In this document: piece by piece, positions 14,980 to 23,061 of the stretch
Numbering within the stretch: position 1 is the first letter of the stretch
How the letters are laid out: every line of letters starts with the position of its first letter
NCBI GenBank assembly: GCA_002070395.1
Contig: MWDE01000008.1
Span: 1-64,000, forward strand
Source of the DNA: Synergistetes bacterium ADurb.Bin155
GTDB lineage: Bacteria; Synergistota; Synergistia; Synergistales; Thermovirgaceae
Length of the DNA stretch: 64,000 bases
Reading direction: 5' to 3'
Notes under the pieces: model-generated
What the model was told of the DNA's origin: nothing
The model's database searches: none
What the model saw: only the letters and a program-made list of their open reading frames with translations
Position numbers and translations under genes: made by a program

Positions 14980-17900
14980 TTTGTCCTCCACTCCCTCCAG
15001 AAAATGGGCCCCGGTTCGGCCCCGGCACCGGCATCCCCGCTGGAAGGTATCTCCTCGGGAAGATCGAAGGAGAGCAGGTTCCCCGTCAACCGGGCACTGT
15101 CACCGAGGGCGCTCTTGAGGTCCCCCGCTGAGGCCGAACCCACGACGCCCAAGTAGACCTTGTCGTCGAAGACGGTGATCCCCGCCACCTGGAGCCCCTC
15201 CAGCTGGATGAACTTGTTCCCGCCACCCCAGGCGCCGCCGCCGGTCAGGGCGTTCACCGCGTAGAACCTGGAACTCCCGATCGCGCAGGGGTCGTTGAAG
15301 TTCCCCGAGAAGGTGGCGAAGAGGAGGTAGCCGTTGTAAAAGGTCACCGGCGTCGAGGGTATCTCCACTGGGGTGGTCCGGAAATCCAGGTACCAACCGT
15401 TGGTGTTCGACGACGTCCCCTGGGTGGGGGTCAACCCCTCGAGGTCTGCAATGGTGAGGGGGCTCTGTTCCGTCGCCCTGGAGGTGTTGAGGGCGTAGAG
15501 CCTGTAGCCGGAAGAAGAGTAGTTCAGGTTCTCGATATCCCCCGTCTGGTAGAACAGCCAGGGCTGTCCTCCCAGCATGCCCACGTCCATCCTGTAGGTG
15601 ATGCCGGCGTCGCCGGCCGGGGCCTGGAAGATCTTGAGGGCGGTGCCCCAGTTGTCACGGCCGGACTCCCAGGAGTAGACGTTCCCGCCTATGTCCCCGG
15701 CGTAAAGGTGGTCCAGGAGCCTGGTGGCCATGCTCCGTCCGAAGCCGGTCACCGGGGAGCAGACGGGCTTGAGCACATTGGCGCCGCCCGAGTCCTGGGC
15801 GCTCAGTTTCCTCAGTATCTCCCCGCTTTGGACATCGATCATGTAGACGGTACCCCTGCCGGGGTTACCGCCGAAATTCCCCGGGTGGCCGTTGCCCATG
15901 ACCGCGACCCAACGGTCCTCCCAAAGGCCTTGCCCCCCGTTCACCACGCCGGCGGCGTTGGCCACGATGGGGGTGCTCAGGGTCCTGTAAAGGCCACGGT
16001 AGTCAAGTTCCTCCCCGACCTCGGCGTGGGGGTGGATGGTGTAGTCCGCCTGGAGGCTTCGGCTCTTTTTCCAGTAGTGGATCTTCCTCGAGTCGGCGCC
16101 CAGGGCCGAGGAGCCGTCGGGAGTGACGATGTTGTTCTCCACGGCCCATAAAAAGACGGGCTCTTCCGGTTCCGTCACGTCGAGAGCGTACAGGCCCTGG
16201 CCTCCGTAGCCCAGCAACCCGACCAGGATGGTCCTCCACTCGCCCCCCATGAGGACATCCTCGGCCACGAGGGGCCCGTCGAGGAGGTATCGGGGAATGG
16301 AGGGTGTCCTGTTGTACACTTCCACCTTGCCGTCGTTGGCGAATTCACCCTTGAGGCCTAGGAGCCTCCCGTTGCCCAGCACGTTGGGGGGGATGAAGGC
16401 CCACTTTTCTGCCCCGTTGTTTTCGGGGTCAATAGCGTGAAGGAGCCCGGCGTTGCTCTGCAGGTAGAGGATCTTGTCCCTCTCCGCGTGGGACGCGGCG
16501 AAATCGGCATAGGCCTGGGACGGGTAGTTGGCCCTGGGAGGCCCCACCTCCGTCACGCCCCCGTGGTAGACGTCGGCGAACATGTACCGGTGCCCTCCAG
16601 TGGACGCCGGGTTCTCATTCCATATATCGAAACCCCGGACCCAGCTGATGAAGAGGGCGAGGAAATCCGACGAAAGGGAGTACTCCCCGGAACCGGTCAC
16701 CTCGTCCATCAACGAGGCGGAGCCGTCAAAGTTCACGAGGTTGGTTCCGCCGCCCAGACCCTGGGCCTTGGGAGAAGGCATGCCGGCCCAGTCGACGGTG
16801 AATATCTTCCTTCCGCCAGGCTCAAGCTCCTGGAGGGTGCTCGAGGCATCCCAGTTGGCATCCTCGTCGAGGGCGCCATCCTCGCCCACGGTGTACTGGA
16901 AGAGGTGTCCCTTCCACTGGGCCGAATTCTGGGGGAGGAAGGAAGCCACGTAGATCGACGAATCGCCGGCCTCGGTCCGGGCGGGGCTTACCATAGGGGC
17001 CCCGCTGGTCGTCCTGGAGGCCTGGATGATCTCGAAAATTCTCCGGAAGGTATAGATCAGACTTTCGATATCGGTCGAGAAGAAGGCTCCTGGACTCGGG
17101 TCCTCCGGGTCGGCCTCGCCGACCTGGCCGTCCCAACCAAGGTCGGCCATATTTTCCAGAGTGCCGGCCAGCTCCGTCATCTCCTCAGGATCGATGAGGC
17201 CTATCACCAGGGTCCTCACCGGAAGTCCGCGTTGCCTGTCCTCGGAGGCGGTGATGTTCTCGTGGTACAATTTCCTGACGGCTTCCGCGGGGTTACCTTT
17301 TTCCGTGTCGGCCCCGTCGGTGAGGACAATGAGCCAGTTGTACTGGCACCGCCACTGTACCACGTCATTGGCCTTGAAGAACTTCACCGCCGAATCCTGG
17401 GTACCGTAGATCGAGGCCGCGAGCGGAGTCCACCCCGCCGCCCGGAGTTCGGGGTTGCCGCTTTCCTCCACGCCGTCGAACCATTTCAGGATGTCCGAAA
17501 GATGGGAGGGATCGTCGGCGGAGCCGAAGGGCACCCTCAAGAGGGCCTTGGGGTCGCCCTCCTTGGCGTAGTGTAATTTTTGGGTCTCGTTGGAATAGTT
17601 ATAGGGATATCGACTACTTTGAAGCGTAAACTGGTACCAATCGGCGTCAGTGCCTCCGGCCGACTCCTTCTGGTGATAGGTGGCCAGGGCGATCCTGAGG
17701 CCCGAGGTCAGTTCCGGGTTGGACAATATCTTGTTGAGGACCAACTTCATCTTGTAGAGGCGGCTGTCGTTGGGGTACTTGTAGCGGGAGTAGCCCGGCG
17801 GGGGGTCGTCGTTGGGGTGCTCGCCTCCCAGCCACGTCTTTGCCTGGCTGCCCTGGTCGGAGTCGATCAGGTCTACCTCGGCCTGGGGGACGTACTTGAG

Positions 17901-18680
17901 GTTGGGGTGATAGTTTGAAGGGTTCCCGGGGTCGTTGTTGCTACTGTCCGTGTCCTTGCCGTAGTAGAACTGGCGGCTCGAAAAGCCAAAACTCACCGGC
18001 TTGGAGCCATCGCCCCAGGTCGTATCTTCCGAATCGGATTCGTAGGTCATGGACCCGCTCGTGTCGAGGAGGAGGAGCACGTTGGGCTCGACCCTGTTCT
18101 CATAAAGGGCGGGGGCAGGTTTGGCATAGGAGGTGAATATCTGGGGTGACACAGCCGGAGTGCCGCTTTGGACGTGGACCGTAACCGAGGCAGACTGTGT
18201 GGTCTCTCCGCGTTTCGATATGGTAGCCACGTTGGTGATGTCCTGGCCGGCCTTACCCTCCGGTACTCGTGCCCTAATCTTGATCATATTATTTTTGATG
18301 GTGTAGTTTTTCGGATCGGTTCTGTTGTCTCCCACCAATTTGTCGGGAAAAGTATTGTTGCGAGGCCAGGATTTAGGCCCTACCGTCACGGTCCGCTGCG
18401 GCGTACCGCCGACGCGGTCATAAGTGTAAGTGACATCCTCAAAGGATGACATGACGTCCACAAGAGTGGCCTCCGATAAAGTGGTATTCCGGGTGACCCC
18501 GAATCCTATGGTAAAAACGACGTAATCCCCAGGATTGGGGTCGGAGATGTCTACCGTCTTAGTTATGGTGAAAGCCCCGTGGGCGGCCCCGGCCGAAAAC
18601 AGCGAAGCCATGAGGATGGCGGCGGCCAATCCGGCACCTCCAAGGAGCTGCCGGGCTCTTTCCTTTCCTCTTACCTTCAT
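14976..18680 (-). CDS. pilY1: PilY1-like type IV pilus tip/adhesin with VWA domain
   Basis: About 1234 residues. A signal peptide (ends near AHG-AF) is followed by a DUF11-like beta domain (ITKTVDISDPNPGDYVVF). Next comes a von Willebrand A domain with the MIDAS motif DTSGSM and a later LTDGADTE. The C-terminal part is the PilY1 beta-propeller (LLHAIDPENNGAEKWAFIPP; GNGHPGNFGG; GRGTVYMIDVQSGEIL). PilY1 proteins cap type IV pili, promote extension and bind surfaces. ATG 18680 follows AAGGCAGGTGA; a GTG nine bases upstream is an alternative start. Genes for pilW, pilX and pilV precede it in one operon, confirming the assignment. Confidence 0.88.
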   Translation of the reverse strand: MKVRGKERARQLLGGAGLAAAILMASLFSAGAAHGAFTITKTVDISDPNPGDYVVFTIGFGVTRNTTLSEATLVDVMSSFEDVTYTYDRVGGTPQRTVTVGPKSWPRNNTFPDKLVGDNRTDPKNYTIKNNMIKIRARVPEGKAGQDITNVATISKRGETTQSASVTVHVQSGTPAVSPQIFTSYAKPAPALYENRVEPNVLLLLDTSGSMTYESDSEDTTWGDGSKPVSFGFSSRQFYYGKDTDSSNNDPGNPSNYHPNLKYVPQAEVDLIDSDQGSQAKTWLGGEHPNDDPPPGYSRYKYPNDSRLYKMKLVLNKILSNPELTSGLRIALATYHQKESAGGTDADWYQFTLQSSRYPYNYSNETQKLHYAKEGDPKALLRVPFGSADDPSHLSDILKWFDGVEESGNPELRAAGWTPLAASIYGTQDSAVKFFKANDVVQWRCQYNWLIVLTDGADTEKGNPAEAVRKLYHENITASEDRQRGLPVRTLVIGLIDPEEMTELAGTLENMADLGWDGQVGEADPEDPSPGAFFSTDIESLIYTFRRIFEIIQASRTTSGAPMVSPARTEAGDSSIYVASFLPQNSAQWKGHLFQYTVGEDGALDEDANWDASSTLQELEPGGRKIFTVDWAGMPSPKAQGLGGGTNLVNFDGSASLMDEVTGSGEYSLSSDFLALFISWVRGFDIWNENPASTGGHRYMFADVYHGGVTEVGPPRANYPSQAYADFAASHAERDKILYLQSNAGLLHAIDPENNGAEKWAFIPPNVLGNGRLLGLKGEFANDGKVEVYNRTPSIPRYLLDGPLVAEDVLMGGEWRTILVGLLGYGGQGLYALDVTEPEEPVFLWAVENNIVTPDGSSALGADSRKIHYWKKSRSLQADYTIHPHAEVGEELDYRGLYRTLSTPIVANAAGVVNGGQGLWEDRWVAVMGNGHPGNFGGNPGRGTVYMIDVQSGEILRKLSAQDSGGANVLKPVCSPVTGFGRSMATRLLDHLYAGDIGGNVYSWESGRDNWGTALKIFQAPAGDAGITYRMDVGMLGGQPWLFYQTGDIENLNYSSSGYRLYALNTSRATEQSPLTIADLEGLTPTQGTSSNTNGWYLDFRTTPVEIPSTPVTFYNGYLLFATFSGNFNDPCAIGSSRFYAVNALTGGGAWGGGNKFIQLEGLQVAGITVFDDKVYLGVVGSASAGDLKSALGDSARLTGNLLSFDLPEEIPSSGDAGAGAEPGPIFWREWRTK

Positions 18681-18702
18681 ACCGGTCACCTGCCTTTCAG
18701 GC

Positions 18703-19323
18703 TCACTTGCCCAGGACCCGGATCACAGCCTCGCTCAGGGACTTTTCCTTCTCCCCGAGGACGGCTCTGCTCCTGACGAGGTAGACCCCGAACCGGTCCA
18801 CCCCGAAGCCGGCGCCGACGCTGCCCTCCCCGCGGTTGGAGGCGGCGTAGGAGGAACTCATGTGCCATGACCCCATGTACTCGATCATCGTCGCGTCAAG
18901 CCGGGGGGGGAAGATCACCCCGGGGTCCAGCGCGATGGTCCCGATATCGTAATTAAGGTCAAAGACCTCCACTTCCACCATGACCCTGGGGTTCCCCGCC
19001 GCCGGGGCGGGAGGGATATGGTGTACCCTGAGAGCCGAGGGGTCTCCCGTGACATTCACCTTTCCTGTCAGGTCCTCGGGGTCATCGGGGGAGAACCTTG
19101 GCAACCTGTCGTGGGTCCTGATATAGCCGTCCAGCCATTGCTTTCCCTCCTCGAGCCCTCCTTCGGCCTCGCCGGTGACGTCGATCTCCCTGACCAGGTT
19201 CGTCGAAGTGGAGAAGTAATTTTCCACCATCACCAGCACTACAGCAGAAAAGGCTATCCCCACGAGGAGGACGACCAGGGTGAGGGGCAGTACGGCTCCC
19301 GTTCTCTTAGGACCTGTTCTCAT
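18703..19323 (-). CDS. PilX-like minor pilin
   Basis: 206 residues with a short basic leader (RTGPKRTGAVLPL) and a single N-terminal hydrophobic helix (LVVLLVGIAFSAVVLVMVENY), followed by a globular exported domain. This is the layout of PilX, in which the leader lacks the classical GFTLxE motif but the helix begins GAVL. It should help prime pilus assembly with PilV, PilW and PilY1. The ATG at 19323 overlaps the pilW stop as ATGA, so I prefer it to the in-frame ATG 18 bases upstream. Assignment rests on architecture and order more than on conserved residues. Confidence 0.7.
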   Translation of the reverse strand: MRTGPKRTGAVLPLTLVVLLVGIAFSAVVLVMVENYFSTSTNLVREIDVTGEAEGGLEEGKQWLDGYIRTHDRLPRFSPDDPEDLTGKVNVTGDPSALRVHHIPPAPAAGNPRVMVEVEVFDLNYDIGTIALDPGVIFPPRLDATMIEYMGSWHMSSSYAASNRGEGSVGAGFGVDRFGVYLVRSRAVLGEKEKSLSEAVIRVLGK

Positions 19324-20237
19324 AGGTTCTTCACCCTCCAACTGGCCTCGATATCCTCGAAGTCCTCCCAGTTCCCCTCCTTGCCGCGGCCGGTGATGGT
19401 GACACTTATCACCCTCGTTTCTTCGTCAAAGTTCACCGAAAGTCCCTCGACGCCTTCGACGGTGACGCCGCCGCCCCTCCCCGGCCTCGGGTCAAGGGCG
19501 TGGAAAAGGCCGTCCTCGCAATAAGCCCTGAAGAACTTGACCTTGTGCAGTTCGTCCAGCCGGGAGATGCCCGTCGGGCCTCCGCGGTTCTCGAGGGTCA
19601 CGTCGTTGCCGGAGACGGACCTTACGATAAGGGGTGAGACGCCGGTGGGGAAGACGACCCAGTCACCAGGGACGATACCTTCAGGTGCTCCGTTCAACTG
19701 GACCTGGATCGTGGCGCCGGAGCCTGCCTGGATGTCCTCAGGGAGGAGGACGGAGAGCCCCGTGGGTTCCCCGAAGGCCAGGTGGAGTTCCCCCGACCCT
19801 GTGATGTGAAGAGCGGAGGGGTAATCCTGGGGGGTGATCTCGGGTGTGTAGACCTGGTCGAAAGCCGCCTGGAAGTCACCCGAGGTCACGGGCATCCCGA
19901 GCCCCGCGTGTTGGGTGGGCTTCGCCAGGATGGAAAGGACCATTTCCGCTCTCTGGCGGGCCGAGACGCCGGAAGAGACGAACTGGAAGTTGGAGAAAAA
20001 AAGCGACAGCACGGTGATCACCGCGCCCATGATGACCGCCGTCACCAGGATGGTGATCAGTACTTCCGCCAGTGAAAAACCCCTTCGCCCCGTTCGGGTG
20101 AAGGAAACACGCCGGCAAGAAAGAACCCTGGATGCCAAATCTCTCACTCTCACTTCCCAGGAAGATAGAACCCTTTCGTTCACGGTCGCCTCCACCAGCG
20201 GGCCCGGGATCATCCTGCCGTTGCCGTTACTGTTCAC
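19320..20237 (-). CDS. PilW-like type IV pilin-like protein
   Basis: A type III prepilin signal, RRGFSLAEVLITI (G53/F54, with E58 as the Glu5 equivalent), leads a hydrophobic helix and a beta-rich exported domain. The GTG at 20237 overlaps the pilV stop but gives a 53-residue leader, far longer than normal. A TTG at residue 34 is a possible alternative start. The domain context (pilV before, pilX and pilY1 after) matches the minor-pilin cluster of Pseudomonas and Neisseria. The product should sit in the inner membrane and join the pilus-tip priming complex after cleavage by prepilin peptidase, which is not encoded in this window. Confidence 0.78.
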   Translation of the reverse strand: MNSNGNGRMIPGPLVEATVNERVLSSWEVRVRDLASRVLSCRRVSFTRTGRRGFSLAEVLITILVTAVIMGAVITVLSLFFSNFQFVSSGVSARQRAEMVLSILAKPTQHAGLGMPVTSGDFQAAFDQVYTPEITPQDYPSALHITGSGELHLAFGEPTGLSVLLPEDIQAGSGATIQVQLNGAPEGIVPGDWVVFPTGVSPLIVRSVSGNDVTLENRGGPTGISRLDELHKVKFFRAYCEDGLFHALDPRPGRGGGVTVEGVEGLSVNFDEETRVISVTITGRGKEGNWEDFEDIEASWRVKNL

Positions 20238-20724
20238 CCTTCATCCTTTTGCCCCTGGTCTGTTCGCCGGTGGCACTGATGGTTCTTATGAATTCCAGTT
20301 CCTTGTCCCCCCTGACCCCACTCCAGGAGACTTTGAACCTCAAGGTCTTCCCGACGGTCTCGCCCCTGGCGGTCTCTTCTCCGTCGATGAAAAGTTGGGG
20401 AGTGTATTTCAGGTTATTCCTGTATTTCTCCAGCGACATGCCTTCAGTGATATCTTTAAGGGGGAGGTATTCGATCTTCTTCAACACCGAGGCCGCCTCG
20501 AGCGAGGCTTCCTCCTTTTCCTCAAGGTCGGCCTGGAGGGCCACGACGTGAGTGACCAGCGTCACCATCGAGAAGAGGGCGATGGAAAGGATCAGGATCG
20601 AGATCAGTACCTCCACCAGGGTGAAGCCAGCCTGTTTTCCCTTCGCTCCCGAAGCGAAGTGTCCTCCAGGTCCTTCAAATTGGCGCGTTAAAACCGGGCG
20701 ATCTTTCTCCCTACCTCTCTCCAT
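20227..20724 (-). CDS. PilV-like type IV pilin-like protein
   Basis: 165 residues with a clear prepilin signal, KQAGFTLVEVLISI (cut after G33, Glu5 at E38), and a hydrophobic helix running into ALFSMVTLVTHVVAL. The leader is about 33 residues if translation starts at ATG 20724; GAGGAAGAG lies just upstream. It is the first gene of the four-gene minor-pilin/pilY1 operon, and pilW starts inside its end. No major pilin, PilB motor or PilQ secretin lies in the window, so the rest of the pilus machine must be elsewhere. Confidence 0.78.
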   Translation of the reverse strand: MERGREKDRPVLTRQFEGPGGHFASGAKGKQAGFTLVEVLISILILSIALFSMVTLVTHVVALQADLEEKEEASLEAASVLKKIEYLPLKDITEGMSLEKYRNNLKYTPQLFIDGEETARGETVGKTLRFKVSWSGVRGDKELEFIRTISATGEQTRGKRMKGEQ

Positions 20725-21023
20725 GGCTCTCTTCCTCTTGAAAGTTTTCCGCGCGCCTCGCCGGTGGCTTTGGTTGATTATATCACTTTACCCTTGGGAA
20801 GGGATAGGTGATGGAAGCACTCAAGCCGCTTCGCGGCAGGGAAACCGCCGATCCCTTAAAAGTACCCAGGCTCCGCTATTACCCGCGGTACGTCCTTTCA
20901 TCGGTTTCCTTCAACAAGGTCTTGACCTCCCCCGGCGACAAGGGGCCGATCAGTACCCGGGAAGACACCAGAGCCTTCCCCTGGCAATTCACGCCACTCC
21001 GAACCTTGAAAACAATGACCCCC
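20725..21023. other. Divergent intergenic region between pilV and tetR
   Basis: About 300 bases. On the minus strand a TATAAT (20782-20777) is the likely -10 box of the pilin operon. Two small hairpins lie upstream: CCCTT/AAGGG near 20791-20803 and GCCGC/GCGGC at 20825-20837. A 37-codon minus-strand frame ending at 20879 (GTG start, GGAGTGG upstream) reads plausibly, but I cannot recognise it and do not call it. Confidence 0.45.
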
Positions 21024-21051
21024 TTGCAAAGAGGAAAAACAGGGCTATAAT
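21024..21051 (+). promoter_or_regulatory. tetR promoter
   Basis: -35 TTGCAA (21024-21029) and -10 TATAAT (21046-21051) with a 16-bp spacer. The palindromic operator starts at the very next base, so bound repressor would cover the transcription start. Confidence 0.7.
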
Positions 21052-21067
21052 GTGAATGATCATTCAC
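21052..21067. promoter_or_regulatory. TetR operator 1 (16-bp perfect palindrome)
   Basis: GTGAATGATCATTCAC is a perfect palindrome immediately after the tetR -10 box. The identical 16-mer recurs at 21697-21712 before the efflux operon, which marks it as the regulator's binding site. This implies autorepression. Confidence 0.8.
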
Positions 21068-21085
21068 TTTGGAGGTTGATGGTAG

Positions 21086-21679
21086 ATGGCGGTCAGGTTG
21101 GACACGGAAATACGAAGGGAGCAGATCATCAGCGCGGCCCTCGGCCTCATCGGGGAGAAGGGGCTCAGAAACTTGAGGATGCCCGACATCGCCCAAAAAG
21201 TGGACCTCGTCCCCTCCGCGCTCTACCGGCATTTCTCCGGTAAGCAGGAACTGGTCCTCGCTATCGTCGACAGCATCCGGGCGTCCCTCGAGAAGCACCT
21301 AGCCCGGTCGGGCGAGGAAACCCCGGATCCCCTGGAGCGGCTGGAGTTCATCATGGATGAACACCTCAAGATGATCGGGGGATCCCCGGGGATGCCTCTC
21401 CTGGTCCTTTCAGAGGATGCCGCCTTTGGCGACCCCAAGATGCGGCGCCGGGTCCTGGAGATCCACGAATTCTTCAGGAAAGCCGTGGCCGACATCATGA
21501 AGGAAGCGATAAAGACCGGGAGGGTCGGCCCCGATACCGACCCTGGGGAGGCCGCCCTTGTATTCGTGAGCCTCATCCAGCATACAGCGGTCATGACGGC
21601 CATCAGCGGCGGCGATGTCCACCTCGGTCCCCTGGCCGGAAAGGCCTGGCGGAAATATGTCAAGGACCTTGTGGGCTGA
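21086..21679 (+). CDS. TetR-family repressor of the efflux operon
   Basis: 197 residues. The N-terminal TetR HTH (about 10-56) reads IISAALGLIGEKGLRNLRM then DIAQKVDLVPSALYRHFSGK. The C-terminal ligand domain is helical and variable. It lies directly upstream of an outer membrane channel, adaptor and RND pump. Both its own promoter and theirs carry the same 16-bp palindrome. It most likely represses the pump until a pump substrate binds; the ligand is unknown. Start ATG 21086 follows GGAGG. Confidence 0.9.
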   Translation: MAVRLDTEIRREQIISAALGLIGEKGLRNLRMPDIAQKVDLVPSALYRHFSGKQELVLAIVDSIRASLEKHLARSGEETPDPLERLEFIMDEHLKMIGGSPGMPLLVLSEDAAFGDPKMRRRVLEIHEFFRKAVADIMKEAIKTGRVGPDTDPGEAALVFVSLIQHTAVMTAISGGDVHLGPLAGKAWRKYVKDLVG

Positions 21680-21695
21680 AATAATTTTTCACTAT

Positions 21696-21713
21696 AGTGA
21701 ATGATCATTCACT
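21696..21713. promoter_or_regulatory. TetR operator 2, overlapping the efflux operon promoter
   Basis: An 18-bp perfect palindrome contains the same 16-mer as operator 1, flanked by A and T. It overlaps a -10-like TATAGT (21693-21698) and lies 17 bases before the tolC-like ATG. Confidence 0.8.
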
Positions 21714-21729
21714 TTTGCGAGGTGAAATA

Positions 21730-23061
21730 ATGAAACCGAGGACTGGATCTTATTACCTCCTTGGAGCGGCGATGACCGCCGTTTTTTTGCTCGGGCCCGT
21801 CGCGGCCCTGGCCTCGGAAGCACAACCCTTGACGCTCGAAAAATGCCTTGACGCGGCTCTTTCCGGAAACCGCGGCATCGAGGCTCTCAGGCATCGGGTG
21901 GATGTTTCCGCCGCGAAGGTCGACGAGACCCTGGCGAAAATGGGGCCGAAGCTTTTCGCCGTGGGGAAATACCTGGCCGCCGGGGAGCAGCAAAGGCTTT
22001 GGCCGGCGCGATATGACGGCGAGAAGGGCGTCTACGACGACGCCTTCACCGAGGCATCGGTCGTCCTGGAGATACCCCTCTGGGACGGAGGAAAGACGAG
22101 GCACAGGACCATGGCGGACCGGAAACTACTGGAGGCCGCCAGGGGTTCTCTCGAAAGGCAGGAACAGAAACTGCGTTACGATGTGGAACGCCTCTTTTTC
22201 ATGGCCCTTTCCGTCAAAGAAAGTATCGGGGCGCTGGAAGCATCGCTGGGGTCACTGCTCCAGCATGGGGAGGACGTGCAGGCCATGGTCGACTCCGGCA
22301 AAGCGGCGCGGGTCGATTCCCTCAGGATGGACGCGGAAGTGGCTTTGACGCGGGAACGGTTGCTGGGGGCAAGGCATGAACTGGAAAGCCTCAAGGAGGA
22401 CCTCCTCTTTATTATCGGGATCGACGGCAAAGGCGAGGATTTTGACCTGGAAGGCCCTTTCCCGGAAACACCGGACATCGATGACCTCAGCGTCGAGGAT
22501 AGGGCCTCGAAAGCCCTTGAGAAAAGGCCGGATTACAAAGCCGCCCTCGACAAAGCGGCGGCCGGCAAGGAGGGCGTTCTCGCGACCCTGGCGTCGAAAA
22601 ACCCCGAGTTTTTCCTCAGGGGGCTGCATGGATACCGGAGCGCTTCCAACGGGGTCGGCGAATCCAGGACTGATGTGGAACTGGCCGTGGAGATACCCCT
22701 TCTCGACGGGGGGCTCTCTTCGGCAAGGAGGCGCCAGTCGGCCTCCGAAGCGGCGGCCGCGGAAGCGGAGGCCCGCGAGATGGCTTCCCGGGTTTACTTC
22801 GAGGTCTCCGAGGCTGTACGGGCCTACGAATTCGCCCGGGAGAGGATCATTGTAACGGAGGCGGCGGTCAGGGCGGCTGAAGAGGCCCTCCGGATAGAAA
22901 AGTTGAGGTTCCGGTCGGGCAAGGGGACGACCACCGACGTGCTTTCGTCCCAGGCGGCATGGCTGTCGGCCCGCGCCGGGCGGGATGCGGCGCTGTCGGA
23001 GGGTGCCATCGCCGCGGCAAGGCTGACCTTCGCGATGGGAGGCGGATCCGGTGAATACTAG
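21730..23061 (+). CDS. TolC-type outer membrane efflux protein
   Basis: 443 residues with a signal peptide (AVFLLGPVAALASE) and two repeated outer membrane efflux protein segments. Both show the family's long helices and the pattern ...EIPLWDGG... / ...EIPLLDGG... (near residues 115 and 325). It should form the trimeric channel through the outer membrane for the RND pump that follows. ATG 21730 follows GCGAGGTGA; an in-frame ATG at 21697 lies within the operator and is rejected. The end overlaps the adaptor gene by 11 bases. Confidence 0.88.
   Translation: MKPRTGSYYLLGAAMTAVFLLGPVAALASEAQPLTLEKCLDAALSGNRGIEALRHRVDVSAAKVDETLAKMGPKLFAVGKYLAAGEQQRLWPARYDGEKGVYDDAFTEASVVLEIPLWDGGKTRHRTMADRKLLEAARGSLERQEQKLRYDVERLFFMALSVKESIGALEASLGSLLQHGEDVQAMVDSGKAARVDSLRMDAEVALTRERLLGARHELESLKEDLLFIIGIDGKGEDFDLEGPFPETPDIDDLSVEDRASKALEKRPDYKAALDKAAAGKEGVLATLASKNPEFFLRGLHGYRSASNGVGESRTDVELAVEIPLLDGGLSSARRRQSASEAAAAEAEAREMASRVYFEVSEAVRAYEFARERIIVTEAAVRAAEEALRIEKLRFRSGKGTTTDVLSSQAAWLSARAGRDAALSEGAIAAARLTFAMGGGSGEY

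Noticed and set aside
20800..20880. Possible c-di-GMP riboswitch upstream of the pilin operon
   Set aside because: Small hairpins and A-rich stretches are present, but the conserved GEMM core (CACGCACAGGGCAAACC-type and GGACGCAAAGCC-type segments) is not found on either strand.
20879..20992. A 37-codon minus-strand frame upstream of pilV (GTG start, GGAGTGG before it)
   Set aside because: The product reads plausibly, but it is short and unrecognised and lies in the promoter-bearing gap. Not enough support to call.
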